The notes beneath the pieces were generated by a model. The model was not told where the DNA came from and did no database searches. It saw nothing but the letters and a program-made list of their open reading frames with translations. A stretch of 64,000 bases of DNA from Trachythela sp. YZ-2020 (taxonomy: Eukaryota; Cnidaria; Anthozoa; Malacalcyonacea; Clavulariidae), in assembly GCA_016169945.1 (NCBI GenBank), contig JADLSH010000249.1, positions 1,922,001 through 1,986,000 on the forward strand. The letters run 5' to 3'. Positions 45,564 through 58,258 of this stretch are shown in pieces (the first letter of the stretch is position 1; every line of letters starts with the position of its first letter). The position numbers and the translations under genes were made by a program.

Positions 45564-48500
45564 TTATCTTAGCAAAAATTCTATCATATGTTTTTTAAAA
45601 GTTGAAAGATTAGACAAATCTTTTATATGTGATGGTAGAGCATTCCAGATTTTGGGGCCATGGAAGAGTATAGTAAATTGTTTTAGATTAGTTCGACAAG
45701 CTTGAGGACGATAATTGTCAGCTATTCTTGTATTATAGTTGTGGACCTGACTGTTAATGATAAATAGGTTCAGAAGAATTGGTGGCAACAATAAATTTTT
45801 ATAGCAGAACATAAACCTAGCGACATAAAGTGAATTAACTTTAAAAATATCTAGTATACCTAATTGAATAAATAGAGGATCAGAATGAGCACGGAAATCT
45901 GCATTAGTAATAATACGCACAGCACGCTTTTGTAAGTAAAATATTCTATTTAGGTTTGTTACATATGTTGATGACCAGGCTAGGTTACAATAAGTAATGT
46001 ATGGATAAATTAGAGTGTAATATAGAGATAACTTGGTTGTAGATGATAAATTGAAACGTGACCTGGGCAATATACCAACCGACTTTGAGATCTTTTTACT
46101 AACATAGCTTATGTGGTCTTTCCACGTTAGGTGTTCATCTATATATACTCCCAAAAATTTACAGTTTTCTTCTGCTCAAGTAATTTATTACCAAAGCAGA
46201 GAGAAAAGTTAGTAGCAAATGTCTTCCTATTTGATTTGAAAATAATGTAATTTGTTTTCTCGATATTAACAGAAAGTTTGTTACATTTCATCCAGACATC
46301 AATCTTTTTCAGTTCGTCATTCATTACAGACTCTAAATGTTTTGGATCTGAGTGCGAATAGAAAATGCTAGTGTCATCTGCAAAAATCGAAGTTTCCGTC
46401 ACCTTAGAGGCATTTGGGAGATCATTTATATAAAGAATAAAGAACAAAGGGCCTAGAATAGACCCTTGTGGAACACCACATTTAATTGTTTGCTCAGAGG
46501 AGCAAGTTTGATTGAATTCAACAAATTGCTTGCGGTCTAAAAAGTAGCTTTTGATCCACTTCAGAGCTAAGCCACTAATGCCGTAGTGTTCCAACTTGTC
46601 AAACAGGATATCATGGTCAATGGTGTCAAACGCTTTAGATAAGTCCAAAAAGACACCTGCAGTTATTTGTTTACGATCAATGGCTGTGGTTATTTTATTG
46701 ACTAAATCGATTAAAGCCATTGAAGTCGAGTGGTTTTTCCGAAATCCGAACTGGTAACAATATAGAATTTCGTATTGTTCAACAAAAGTAATCAGACGTT
46801 TATACATAACTCTTTCAAAAATTTTGGAGAAGTTGGTCAACAGAGAAATAGGCCTGTAATTTGAGAAGTTTTCACGGTTTTCTGCTTTATAAATCGGAAT
46901 AACTTTAGCAATCTTCAATTTGTTTGGAAAGACCCCAGTTGCGAGAGAAAGATTAATCAATTGCGTAAGGGGCTCAGAAATAAGATCAAAAGAATTCTTA
47001 ATTAGATACATTGGGATATTATCATACCCGGGAGCTTTTCCTGTTTGAAAGCTGTGACATATTTCCTCAATTTCGTGAACATTAGTCTCGTTTAGGATAA
47101 TTGGGCTATTTTCATTATCCGTTAGAAATGAACGAAAAGAAGAATTTGTGCTAGGTATTCTACTCGCTAATGCGGGACCAATATCAGTGAAGTATTTACA
47201 GAATCTGTTGGCAATTTCAAATTGATCCGTTATCATTTTGCCTTCAGACATGAATGCTGAGGGGAAAGATGGCTTCGTCTTTCGTTTATTAAGTACCTCA
47301 TTCACTAGTCTCCATGTTAATTTCATGTCGTTTTTTGCAATTTTAAATCTATTTTCATAATACGTCCGCTTAGCATTTCTGATTACACGAGTAAGCTTGT
47401 TTTTATAGGTTTTATACCATGATTCACGCCGCTTGTTTGGCAAGTTTATTAATTGCTTATAAAGCCTATTTTTTTTCCTGATGGATTTTAAAAGTCCTTT
47501 TGTAATCCAAGGAGAATTGCGGTTTTGTAAACTTTTAGATTTTATCCTTTCCATGGGAAAACAAGCTTCAAATATCTTAGTATATTCATTTATGAATATA
47601 TCATAAGAATCATTAATGTCTAAGCCATTAAGTCTATTAGACCAATTTATCTCAGAGAGGCGTTCGCGAAACGTATTGATATTGTGTTCGTTAAAGGACC
47701 GTCTAAATGTCTTTTGCTGACAATATGGATTAAGTTCTTTATGAAAACATGCAAAAATTGGTAAATGGTCAGAAAGGTCATTTAGGACAATGCCATTAAA
47801 AACGTTATCCGAAAGTTGGTTAGTGAATATATTATCAATCAGGGTAGCTGTGTGAGAGGTAATACGCGTGGGTTGCGAAATAAGTGGATAAAAGGAATAC
47901 GAGAATAGGCGATCAACAAATTCTTGTGTGGGCACGTTATCATTGTACCGGAACAAGTCTAAATTAAAATCACCCATGATGTAACAAAGCTTATTGCCCT
48001 TGGTGATGTTAATAAGAATGTCATTTAGTTCGTCAATGAAAACTGCCGTATTTTGGTTAGGCGGCCTGTATATTATACCGACTACAATATTTTTCCCTTG
48101 AGGGACGTTTATCTCAACAAATAATGACTCAATTATATCAGGATTTGAGTAAGTACACTCAGAGCATATTTTATATTGGAGATTATTTTTCAAATAGAGG
48201 CCGGTTCCTCCGCCAGTTTTAGATTTACGGTGGTTGGAGACAAAACTGTATCCGGGTATATTGACTAAGTCTGAAGTGAGATCATTTAAACAGGTTTCTG
48301 TTACCCCAATGACAGAAAATGATTTCCGCAGATTCGCTAGCAATATCTCAAATTTATCAAAATTGCCAATCAAACTTCTTGCATTTAGATGCATTAATGA
48401 AAAGGTCACATTTGGGCTTAAAGAAATTACTTGATCGCTAATAGATTCTTCAACCATATAATTACTAGTTGTTCGATGGAATGAAAAGTTAGTATCAGGA

Positions 48501-48793
48501 TCGACATTATTTAAATACGAATGCGTTGTTTCAGGGTGATCTATGGGATTAAATAATAACGATTCAAAACGATTTACATCAATGTTTACTGAACCATGAT
48601 TTAACTCATATAGAGCTAATTTATACAAAATGTCATCCAAATGATAGAATGGTAGAAAACTTTGTAGGTTAATATCATCGGGTGAACAAGACATTAAAGA
48701 AATGTTAGATAATATATAACTCTTTGTAATTGTCATATACTTAGCTCCGAGGCGAGATAGATCCTCCCTGTATACTGAGGTTCTCCAGATCAC
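45564..48793 (-). pseudogene. Non-LTR retrotransposon ORF2 (endonuclease-RT), one frameshift
   Basis: The main frame (46139-48793, 884 codons) has an N-terminal variable part, then the endonuclease: LMHLNARSLIGNFDKFEILL, VIGVTETCLND, GIIYRPPN, YIMGDFNLDL, LSDHLPIFACF. The RT follows: NYRPISLLTNFSKIFERVMY, GVFLDLSKAFDTIDHDILFD, CGVPQGSILGPLFFILYIND and the catalytic IFADDTSIF. Near 46145 a single-base change in an A/T run shifts the frame. The last 196 codons (45564-46154: LYYTLIYPYITYCNLAWSS, LQKRAVRIITNADFRAHSD) are in the next frame. All catalytic residues are otherwise present, so this is a fairly young copy of a CR1/L2-Jockey-type element. Confidence 0.9.
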
Positions 48794-48965
48794 TGGGACT
48801 TTTGATTAATAATGGACGAGAACTCTCCGTCTCTCGCAGATAGACTTTAAAGTTTTTAACCCAACAGAATCTAAGGCCATGTTGAAGCTGGAATTTCCTC
48901 GCTTCTGCCAGTAACTTCTGCACACCGGGTGTTAGGTGATATCTTTTAATCACACTGTTATTCAT
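48741..48965 (-). pseudogene. Non-LTR ORF1, C-terminal fragment
   Basis: 74 codons (YHLTPGVQKLLAEARKFQLQ, then FCWVKNFKVYLRETESSRPL with a closing LIKSPSDLENL) match the end of ORF1 proteins in this group, which finish with a W-K..K.Y.R..E.S....I.S..DL pattern. It overlaps the ORF2 start by ~50 bp. The rest of ORF1 is missing, so the element is 5'-truncated near 48970. Confidence 0.65.
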
Positions 48966-48969
48966 GGCT

Positions 48970-49962
48970 TGTTTAAAACTTGTCAGAAATATTGTCAGAT
49001 ATTAATATATTGCTTTCATATTTGAATTCCTAACACAAATTAACTCTGACCGCTGCATTTAATTAATCGTTAAGTAATTAACGAATTTTACAGCGCAATA
49101 AATCGCTTATAAAGCTACTTTGTTATAATATACTTTAAAATTCCGTTTGTACATACCTTTATCCGGCATTATCGCGCTGAAATTGACAGAAATCTGTAGT
49201 AAAATGATAAACAATACAGCAATAATATGCCATCTATGCAGACACATCTTTATACTATAAACATTTCAATTATATAAGCCTTTATGATATATATAGACAG
49301 TTTATAATTTCGTTTCGCTGCGATACATCCAAGTTCGTTCGATCTCGAAAATGTCGCCGAATTTAATAGGAATTGTGATATCACTTTTAACCCAGCATCA
49401 TCCGGTATCGAAACAGGAAATTAAATCTTTCGTGCAGGTGGGAGTGCCTCTTATTATTTGAAATTTTGAATAGAATCCAGTAATTACAATAAATTATTGA
49501 GTCACGTACTGAACTTCCGTCCAAAAAAAACCGAATAACCGTTCTCGTTTAGAACGCGTGCATTTACTTCGGTCTGAGAAATTCCAGAAATTCTTGATAT
49601 TAGTAGATTTAAGCGTTCGGTTTAATTTTTAAAATGCTATAGGTGATCTGATAATCAAAATATAACTACCTAAAAAATAAGTCTCCTGTTGGAGACTGAC
49701 AGATCAAGTGACACTTAATTGGGTTTAGTATAAAAATTGTAACGTAATATGGGCGAGGTAATGTATATGTTTGTAATGTGTCAATCACTAGTCAATAGTC
49801 TGTTTTAAATACTTTATTAGACGATGTCCAAACTGTAGGAGTGCGAACGGGACTCGAGGTCCCATGCAAGGCATTCTCCGATTAACATACAACGACAGAC
49901 AGTACATAGAATAAAATGAAATATACATAAATACAGTCGTAATTGAGTGAGAGCACTGAGTG
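48970..49962. other. AT-rich intergenic stretch
   Basis: No gene or repeat that I can support before the hAT element starting at 49971. Confidence 0.35.
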
Positions 49963-49970
49963 AGAGCACT

Positions 49971-52900
49971 CAGGGGCGGACTGGCAACTTTCCGGGCCTC
50001 GGTCAGGAATAAAATCCGGGCCCATGTACGAGTGTACTATACAAATATAGAGTTTTTAAAATATTATTTTCTTTGCTTAAAATAATATGTAAATTGAATT
50101 ATAGTATATGACAAGTTGTAATGCGAGCATGCGGAACGTCCATAACATAAATAAAGTCCCCTAATATAAACAATTATACATTAAACACCTAATATAAATC
50201 GTGATTTGATCACCAGTTTTCGAAAGTTTATGGTAAAAGTAAAGAGCTCAGTTCTTTTGAACTCATTGCAAATTTGTCAATGATCTTTTCTTTGTTGTTC
50301 TTCAGCTCCAGCGCAAGATCCTTTTCAATGGCAATGATCATTAGGGATTCAAGGTTTTCCTGCGTGAGCGACGATCTTAGCCTTGTCTTGACTAGCTTCA
50401 ACTTCGAGAATGACCTTTCACACGAGCATTGTGTGACGCTCAATGTTACTAAATATTTGTAAGCTAGAAACAGATTCTCGTAAGCTGTGGAGCATAATTT
50501 GTACTATGATAGCAAGCGAAATGCGCATGAAAGACAGTTTTTGCAAGCATTTTTTCACCATTACTTTGATGGATTTTCGCCGTCTTCGTCATCATCACTA
50601 TAATCTGACAAGTCGCTGAGATCGTCATCATTTCCTGGTAACAAGCCTTGTTTCAGTTGATGGTAGTTTGAAGTAAAGGATAAGAGCTCTTCTTTTAAAG
50701 CGACCGTGTCTACTTCAGGCAAAGCTTCAGCTATCGTGGTTAGATTGATCATCTCTGGGATTATTTTTACTTCCTTAAACCTGTTAGGATCAAAGCACGC
50801 AATCTCGTTATATAGTTCTTTGTGATCAGAGAATCGGTTGCTGATGCTTAGGACCACTGTATCCAGGATAACATTATGACAATTTATCTCAAAATTCTTT
50901 TCAGCACTTTGCACTCCGGGTGATCTTCGAGTTGCGCGAATTTCTGGTAGGTCGGTTGTCAATTAACGAATGCCTTCTTCGGATAATTTATCATTAACTC
51001 CATTGATAAACGTTGTCGCATGCTGGTAGACAGCAGCAAAATCTCTAGCGACCTTGCTCAGTTTGTCCGTTGCTTCGTTAATCATTCTCCATGACACTGG
51101 GGTGGTGATATCAAAGATTCGAATATATGTGAATGCCACTAACACAGTTTCAAACTTTGAAAGATTTTCCCCCAGGCACTTGGCTTCGTATCGAATACTA
51201 CCTTTGAAATTCGGTGTTTCATTGACGTGTTGTAGATCCATCAACAGATCTGAAAATAGTTCTTTTGTGTCGTCATTGAAACTGCCAAACAATTTTCTCA
51301 AGGCTCTCGCTCGACTGGACCACCTGGTTTGGTAAAACCTCGCTAATTTTCGAAGCTTTCCATGGCCGGTATTATCTTCCATCTGCTTTTCCCACACATC
51401 CATGTTCTTGTAAGATTCTTTGAAGAAATTTGCCATTTGATTCAGTAGCCCAAACAGACTTACAGCTTGGACGGAAACGGTGGATGCATCACCAATGACC
51501 AAATTGAGGACGTGCGCATAACACCAAGTATGGACATGGCTAGGACGGACTTGTTTAAGTAGAGCTTGTAAGCCATTGTAGACGCCACTCATATTCGCTG
51601 ACGCCACCCTCTTCTACATACCTTACAACAACAGCACACTGATCGTGGGTGGAAACATCTGTAGTAGAATCCATCTGTACAGAAAATAAGCCAGCATCAT
51701 TTACATCTTTGGCAATTCTCTCCTTTAACATCTCTGCTATCAATTTGAAAATCTTTACAACACTTGTTTTGCTGAGAAAAGTTACAAAATTTCCCCGACC
51801 TTTCTTTTTAGGATCGCGTTTCTTTGCCAACTTGATTACTTTATTTAAATGAGCCTGCAGGGTTGGATAGAACTCAGCAATAAGTTTCACAGCCCCTAGA
51901 AAATTGCCATACTTTACAACAGCTGCACTGTCATCAAAAGCAGTTGCTACAGATTCTGAATGTTTACTTCGAAAGGGCAGAGTCTGAAGTGCTATAAAGA
52001 ATATAACGCTGATAACGCAGCCAACTACAGCACGTCTCTCGAGGACGTCTTTCCTCCTGCCTAAGTGTGATAGCTGGTGGTTGATAGACTCTCCCTTCTT
52101 GGCGATGAAGTATGCCTCACTTGAATTCTGGTGGCACTGAGACTTTTCGTGTTCCGCTATTCTTGTCGTTATATGTTTCCAGTCAGAGCAGCCATCAATC
52201 AATGGGCCTTGACGACACCTTTCTGGGGCAAACATCAGACAAAATGAACAATGAATTGCCATCTTCTCTTCGTTATATGTGACCCATATTCTACAAACTT
52301 TCGTTCCTTGGGAGTCTTTACGATAGTATGTTACGCCTGTGTTGAATGGGACATTATTGGTTGGTTGATGAGGATGAAAGGCCCAAAACATTTCTTCTGA
52401 GACCAGACTTGTTTTCTTAAAAAAATCACTGACTGGAGGAGTTATATCTTCTGAGGAATCTGAGCGTTTCTCTTCTTGAATTGCATTGTTCATGACTATG
52501 TTGAGTTGAAGCATTAGCGTCATTATCCAGTCTTGGTATTTTGTTTGGTGGTTTTTCATGGGCGAAAAGTTACATCATCATCTTGACCAGCAGGTTTGTC
52601 CGACGTAGGGCTGGCTTGAGATGCAGTAGATCCGGTCATAAAGGAGTCAGAAGGCGTAAAAAGGTATCGATTTTTTTCAATGACTGTACTATTTGAAGTT
52701 GTCGCTGTTTATCCTTTCGTTTGTGTGCGCCACTTTTGTGTTTATATGTAGATTCGCTGGTGTTATATCTTTCATCTTCCATTCTGAAAGGTCATTTATT
52801 TCAGAAGCGTGGAACTCGGAAAATGTGTAGCAGATGCATGTAACTGTCAAGATTTATGCATTAATCCATACACACATATTGATATAGGGCGTGCTAAAAC

Positions 52901-54517
52901 GATGGAATATGCATGTTTGTTTCATCGAATAAATGACACGTCTATAGTTATATGAAGCAAATATCGTCCAGTATGTAACGAATATGAACTTTTAGTATAT
53001 ACTATAGTACATAAATATTAAATAATATAATCATATATTGTATGATTATAGTCACTAGACACTAGTCACTACGACAAACTTGTGTATTTCATCACTTATT
53101 GAGCGATTAAATCAACTAGAAGAGCACTGGTTCAAATCCGTATAATTTATATATATTTTATAATATTTAATATTTGTGCAAAACGACGTTCGTGCAGACG
53201 GGAAATTTTTGCACGGACTGACGGTCAGTGCTCTCACAACTGAATTTAAGAATTCCTTAGATTGCGCAAAAAAATTCGCAAAATTTCCCCAGATATCCGT
53301 AAAATTCCTTAGATGAACGTAGCATGGTAACATGAAGTATTTCATTAATATTACATCATTTGTGTGGAAAATAAATTTTGAATATTTTAAATTAATTTTA
53401 ATCTTAATCCCATGTTTTCCGAAGAAGGCGAAAACTGTGACATTGCTACTATATTACTGAAATGATAGAAAATGTTAACTTCTTATAGTTTGTCCATTTG
53501 CATTAAAATACTCAAAACATGTATAGGTGAATATTGAATAATTTCTGGAAACACCATGCATGTTTATTGGCACGTGGGTACTCGCAAGTCGCAAATCAAA
53601 CATAAATATTGTATATACATCATACATGTGCATAGTGAATCGACTGAATATGAGAATGTCTGTCACATGTAATCAAAATTATCATATTCAAACCCAGAAT
53701 CAACACAAGGCAAACAAAATGTGCACAAAAACAGTCGGAAGATCAGTTCCATTTCACTTCGACCACTATTTCAAAAAATTCCTCAAAAATTTCCCCAAAA
53801 AATGTGATTCCCTAGATCTCTCCCCAAAATTCTGCAAATTTCCCTGTTTTGGGGAAATTTCCCCAAAAGTGAGAGCGCTGCTGACGGTAGCTATAGCTAT
53901 AGCCGGTGCATATTTTAATAAACTTACCCCCTGATTAGCGTTACAAATATTGCGGAGAACCATTGTATTGGCACAGCAGTCCTTAGACAATTTTAACTAT
54001 TTAACCTTCATTTTGCTACATTTGATTTCAGGTCACTTTTCCCGAGTTCCTAAGTTTGTTCACAGTTTTGTTGACAACTTGACATGTTGACGTTGTGAAT
54101 ATTTATACGCACGTTAATTTCTAAATTTGGAATGTTGGGCGTGGAACACGTAAAGCCAATTTCGCAAGTTGCTTATATAACTTTAGTACTGAAATAATGA
54201 ACTAAAGATTAAAGTACTCTCGTACTGAACATAAACTCGTAATATGGCCAACAAATTTGACGAATTATTTTTAAAGCTTTTAAGAAGTACGTTAATTTTG
54301 TTGGCTATATTAGTAAAACAATAGTACAGTTAGTACTTTAGTAAGCAACGTTCCACGCCCAAAACTCCAATATTTAGAAATGTAATTGCGACAGGACCGC
54401 CAGGTGAATTTTTGGATAAATAGTTTGTCGTCATTCGAAATCTAGTCAATTCCGGGCCCCCAAAGTTCTCCGGGCCTCGGTCCGCGCCCGAATGCCCGAC
54501 CGCCCAGTCCGCCCCTG
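49971..54517 (-). mobile_element. hAT DNA transposon (4,547 bp) with 8-bp duplication, transposase decayed
   Basis: Terminal repeats CAGGGGCGGACTGG...CCAGTCCGCCCCTG continue inward (ccgggcctcggtc / ccgggcctcggtcc). The duplication AGAGCACT is perfect (49963-49970, 54518-54525). The transposase lies on the minus strand at 50228-52559. The 5' part, 52560-54517, is non-coding. An inverted pair near 53217 and 53889 (gtcagtgctctcac / gtgagagcgctgctgac) suggests a nested MITE. Confidence 0.9.
50228..52559 (-). pseudogene. hAT transposase (ZMYM/TTF-finger type), broken
   Basis: In order on the minus strand: an N-terminal segment; a TTF-type zinc-finger region (about 52150-52400: CRIWVTYNEEKMAIHCSFCL, then H and C residues in EHEKSQCHQNSSEAYF); LPFRSKHSES; and the catalytic-domain start with MDSTTDVSTHDQCAVVVRYV. 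After a frame change near 51600 comes SHVHTWCYAHVLNLVIGDAS and FYQTRWSSRA. Then an in-frame stop (50963-50965) with continued similarity. Finally a hATC dimerisation end, CSCERSFSKLKLVKTRLRSS, reaches 50228. At least one frameshift and one nonsense codon mean no active protein. Homology to the ZMYM/ZBED-like transposase group is judged from motif order. Confidence 0.85.
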
Positions 54518-54609
54518 AGAGCACTAGTAACTTATGGAGCTTAAAATTGAGTGACAGCACTAGTAACTTGAAATGATGTAAGGAACATTCAAATAATTTT
54601 AGTGTCAAG

Positions 54610-55198
54610 CAATAGCATATGTTTACCTTACATGTTAAACTCTATGACATGAACAAGTTCGATGTAATGACCATGTACAGGTCATGTCTACGTCGTAACA
54701 AGAGATTAATAAATGTAAATATGTTCTTGATACAAACGATCTGAACATCGTTAGGCTACGTAAGTCTGAAGGTTGAGCAGATCTACACACGCAGTTCCAA
54801 AGGGGAACGATACGGTTAAAGAACGATGACTGGAACGTACTTGTTTTACATGAAGGTACTTTAAGCATTAGACTAGGGTTTACACAATTACGGGTACGGC
54901 TATGGCTTACGAATGACACATAATCAAAAACATTCAGATCATAATATCCATACATAGCTTTAAAAAAGAATGTTAAATCCTTTATCTCTCTATCGTAAGA
55001 TAGTGGCAGAAGATTAAGGGCCAACAAACGATCTTTGTAGGAGACCTCTCCTATCTTTACTTGGAGGATCCATCGTGTGGCACGCCTTTGAATCCTCTCT
55101 AGGTTGGTTTTGTTGGTGGACTGCGACGGTGACCAGGTCTTGGGTATAGCTGGATAGTGTGACAATAACAGAGAGTGAGCGAGAATGTGAGATAGCAC
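54610..55198 (-). pseudogene. Non-LTR retrotransposon RT C-terminal fragment
   Basis: 187 codons beginning with a degraded HYPAIPKTWSPSQSTNKTNL and then ERIQRRATRWIL, followed by LLALNLLPLSYDREIKDLTF and a LTMFRSF region near the end. This is the thumb/post-RT region of a non-LTR polymerase. The catalytic part is missing. Confidence 0.7.
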
Positions 55199-55424
55199 GG
55201 TGATTTATATAGCTATATGAAATATTAATAAACTTTTATTATTTTGATTTGTGACTTGTCGAGGACTACAGTTTTCGGAGGCAAACATTCTCGACAAAAC
55301 TAGAAGTACGATATGCATGTTTCCCTAACGAAAATTTCACATATGATTTCACATCAGAAAATGCCTTTTCATGTGAATTCTTCGAATGTGAAATAAATGT
55401 TCACATAATTAGTAAGTAAGTAAG
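55199..55424. other. AT-rich stretch
   Basis: No gene seen; short inverted 'catgtgaaatttcaca'-like motifs recur around 55320-55400 and 55775-55850 on either side of the SINE. Confidence 0.3.
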
Positions 55425-55750
55425 TGGGGGTGTGCTAATCATCCTTACTTGCAGCTGAGAGCTGAGTGAATTACGAAGGACGCAGCTCAACTTGATCGAG
55501 TCGAGGGCTTGTTAAAGGCGCCTCTGGCTGCCACCGTATGACTCATGCCTGATCAGCGAGTACATCTGCGATCGAAGGGTTAGTTTGGGGCTTATCCAAA
55601 CCCACCCTGTCAACATTCCCTGTGGGAGGAAACCGGACTGCCGGGAGAAAACCCACGATTTCCGGTAGAGTGTTGACTGACTCTTTCGCAAAAGTAAATC
55701 GAACCCACGAGAATCGAACCCACGATCTCAGAGGTGAAAGGCGCTTGCTC
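55425..55750 (-). repeat. tRNA-derived SINE with conserved central block
   Basis: On the minus strand a tRNA-like head ('gcctttcacctctgagatcg', 'gggttcgattctcg') is followed by a body whose plus-strand sequence includes 'cctgtgggaggaaaccgga' and 'gagaaaacccacga'. This block looks like the widely conserved central domain of a metazoan SINE superfamily. The family assignment is from memory. Confidence 0.6.
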
Positions 55751-55864
55751 TGGCGATTGCGAAACTGAAATTTCATGTGTGGAAATTCTCAATTTCCCAT
55801 ATAAATTTTGAGTGGAAATGGACTTTTTACATGCGAATTGATATGTGAAATTTGCACCAGGAAA

Positions 55865-55910
55865 GTACTACCGTATCTATACTGGGTAGCTCTATCAGTT
55901 ATATACGTCC
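55865..55910. repeat. Single unit of the 'ctatcagtt' minisatellite family
   Basis: Related to 8336-8770. Confidence 0.5.
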
Positions 55911-56179
55911 AAAATTTAGCATCCCCGTAAGTTTGGTATTTTTAATTTAAACGTTGTCTAGCAATGTACTTCAACTGGCTTCATTTTCTGCACAGTAAAA
56001 ATTATTAGCGATATATCCAGTCAATTTTTTGAAGTCAGTGTTGCAACAATCGACATCACACAGATCCCCCGACTAATAAAGTCTTTCCAATCCGAGGAAC
56101 ACTTCTAGGCACGTGGCATACATTACCTATCGCATACCGTAAAGTACGTGCTTTATCCCTATCGCATACCGCAAGGTCC

Positions 56180-56584
56180 CTACACGTGCCCTATGCTGTC
56201 ATCGCATGCCTCATTAGCACCCGAGTCTTTTCCCACATCTACAAGGCTGCTTCGCCCACTGTCTCTATCAGCTTCCCCCTTTTGATCGCCAGTTTTTTCT
56301 TCTCCATCTAATTCCGATTCTTTCTCAGGCGTTCTATTGAGATCTTCAAACGTGTACCTCTGTTCTATTGGCCCTGAAGGTGGACCTTCTTTAATTTCCC
56401 CTAACGGATATCGGTAAAGGTCTGGGATTGCCTGTGCCGACGCTGTTGTACGATTGAATTTCATGTTCTTCTCCGATGAGACCACGTACGGATACGTCGT
56501 ACGCCGAGCGCCGCCCGAGGATGACGACATCTCACGACGATTTCGCCACTGGATCGTGATCTTTCGACGAAGCTCGTTCCGCAC
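56180..56584 (-). CDS. Host exon: cytoplasmic tail of an adhesion-GPCR-like protein
   Basis: A canonical acceptor (tctcattttag) lies directly upstream of 56584, and the frame runs 134 codons to a stop at 56180. It begins VRNELRRKITIQWRNRRE, which continues the end of the seventh helix of adhesion-type GPCRs (usual 'N..VR.E..RK' start of the tail). It then becomes a Ser/Arg and acidic low-complexity tail. Exons for the sixth and seventh helices are upstream on the same strand (56938-57384). Confidence 0.6.
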   Translation of the reverse strand: MRNELRRKITIQWRNRREMSSSSGGARRTTYPYVVSSEKNMKFNRTTASAQAIPDLYRYPLGEIKEGPPSGPIEQRYTFEDLNRTPEKESELDGEEKTGDQKGEADRDSGRSSLVDVGKDSGANEACDDSIGHV

Positions 56585-56649
56585 CTAAAATGAGATAACA
56601 AGAGTTGCAAGCACCCAGCGTTTTTGTCAGCTCACGTGCATGTACGTAT

Positions 56650-56870
56650 GCTGTATATTAGATATCTCTATTGGATAGCTTTAAACGGTTGTCCTGAGGG
56701 CCATCCCTCATTCATCCAATATTACAACAGGAGAAAAGTGCAAACCTAGACTAAACTTACTTAATCTATACAGAATAACTCTATCAGTTCTAAATTGTTT
56801 TCCCTAGTGGTTCAGTAAGAGCCATCATTATCCAGTGTCACTGCAGAAGGGTTGGGTATCCGAACAACAC
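56650..56870. repeat. Minisatellite units of the 'ctatcagttctaaattgt' family
   Basis: Two diverged units related to 8336-8770, located in the intron between the tail exon and the seventh-helix exon. Confidence 0.6.
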
Positions 56871-56937
56871 CTGCAGTGCTTGGTCTAAGGCCAAATATCG
56901 AATAATTCACCAAGTTCAACATTTTTAACAAACTTAC

Positions 56938-57384
56938 CTCGTTATTAACTATGCAGTAAAGGATGAATAATAAGAGAAAATATCATCAGCGATAAATTCA
57001 CGCATAAATTATCCTAATAAATCCATTCCCACGTCTCTACTTTTATATCTCTACTTCTATTCTCCATATCTAAACACAACATGAAATTATGGATTCCGAA
57101 CTTTTGCAAGAAAATGTTCTCTGAATACTAGCTCTTTAAATGTTAGGTTGCTGTAAACAGCTACAGTAAGATGGCACACAACTTACTTCTATAATGATCA
57201 AAACAAGACAACATAAAATGAATACAATATACACACTACTACATGTGCGTACCTGTATAGAGTTAGTGATAGCGAATATATATACTGAAATACAATTGAA
57301 GATTCATTGATTAAATGCCATGATACCAAATGTCCATGTAATTCCTAAAATAAGAATGACGCCGGGCACCAAACGTCTTTGTTG
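56938..57384 (-). pseudogene. Adhesion-GPCR helices 6-7 exons, apparently decayed
   Basis: Exon 57253-57384 (acceptor ggatcag, donor cag/gtacgc) encodes QQRRLVPGVILILGITWTFG, a standard sixth-helix sequence, and YIFAITNSIQ, the start of the seventh helix. An in-frame TGA at 57304-57306 lies between them. Exon 56938-56982 encodes YFLLLFILYCIVNNE with donor gag/gtaagt, the rest of helix 7. No AG acceptor can be found immediately upstream, and a stop codon precedes it in frame. Together these suggest a decayed receptor gene, although downstream exon 56180-56584 is open. Sequencing error cannot be excluded for the stop. Confidence 0.6.
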
Positions 57385-57576
57385 CTGATCCAAAATTTAA
57401 AGTTAATCTAGCTTCCAGTGTCGAGGTAACGAAAGTCACCCTCATTTGTAACGAAAGTTCTATTTTGCCACGTGTTCATACAGAACGTTTTAAACGAACC
57501 TTTATAAACACATATCTTCTTAACTTTGTCTAACTATATGTTGTTATATATTTCCAATAGGACGTAGCTCTATTTG

Positions 57577-58258
57577 CAGTGGCGTAGCTAGCAGTCCTGC
57601 TCGTCCTGCCCAAAATAAAAAAATATGGAAATGATTTTTCAAAATCCAACTAATTTGTTTATCTGTAGCTTTAAAAATTCATCATTGTCATTTTCTGGAC
57701 TTTTTTATTATTACCATTTTTAATTTTCCGCTTCCATTACATTTACGCAATTTTACAGCCTGTCGTGTCTGCTACCTAGCAACTGCAACTCTACAAGCTA
57801 GAGCTCATTTCCGAGCAATATATTGATGCTATTTAATACAAGAAATCGTGGTTTCTGATTGGATAATTAGCCCTGCGCATGCTCAAAACGGCTGTTTACA
57901 AAGTCGAACTCCTGCTATAACGAGAAGGCAGGAGTTGTATTGTCTTTTCTAGCGAGGTTTCTTGCTGACTAGACACATTTGTGTAAGGTGAATAATTATC
58001 CTATTTGACATTGTCTTTGAGTGTTTATACAATGGCTTCAGCAAGTGTGGCGAATCCAGCTTCTATTGAAGCCGATATCATAAGCGATTTGTTGAAAAAA
58101 TCATAATTTCGGTTGGATCAATTGCCGCACAAAAATGTTGTTGTTAAGCAGCGACCAACTCCGAATTTAACAGTAACAACGCAGGGGAGAGCCTTTCAGA
58201 AGACTTGCAAGCGTGGTTCTAAAGCAGGAACGTTCATTTCAAGCTAGCTAGGCCACTG
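57577..58258 (+). mobile_element. Internally deleted hAT element (682 bp) with 8-bp duplication
   Basis: Ends CAGTGGCGTAGCTAGCA ... AAGCTAGCTAGGCCACTG. The duplication TCTATTTG is perfect (57569-57576, 58259-58266). Inside, a plus frame from 58033 (MASASVANPASIEADIISDL) stops after ~25 codons, but similarity-like coding continues to about 58245. This looks like the first part of a transposase left after deletion. Confidence 0.85.

Noticed and set aside
53217..53889. Nested MITE inside the hAT transposon
   Set aside because: Inverted ends are imperfect and no target duplication was found, so it is mentioned only in passing.
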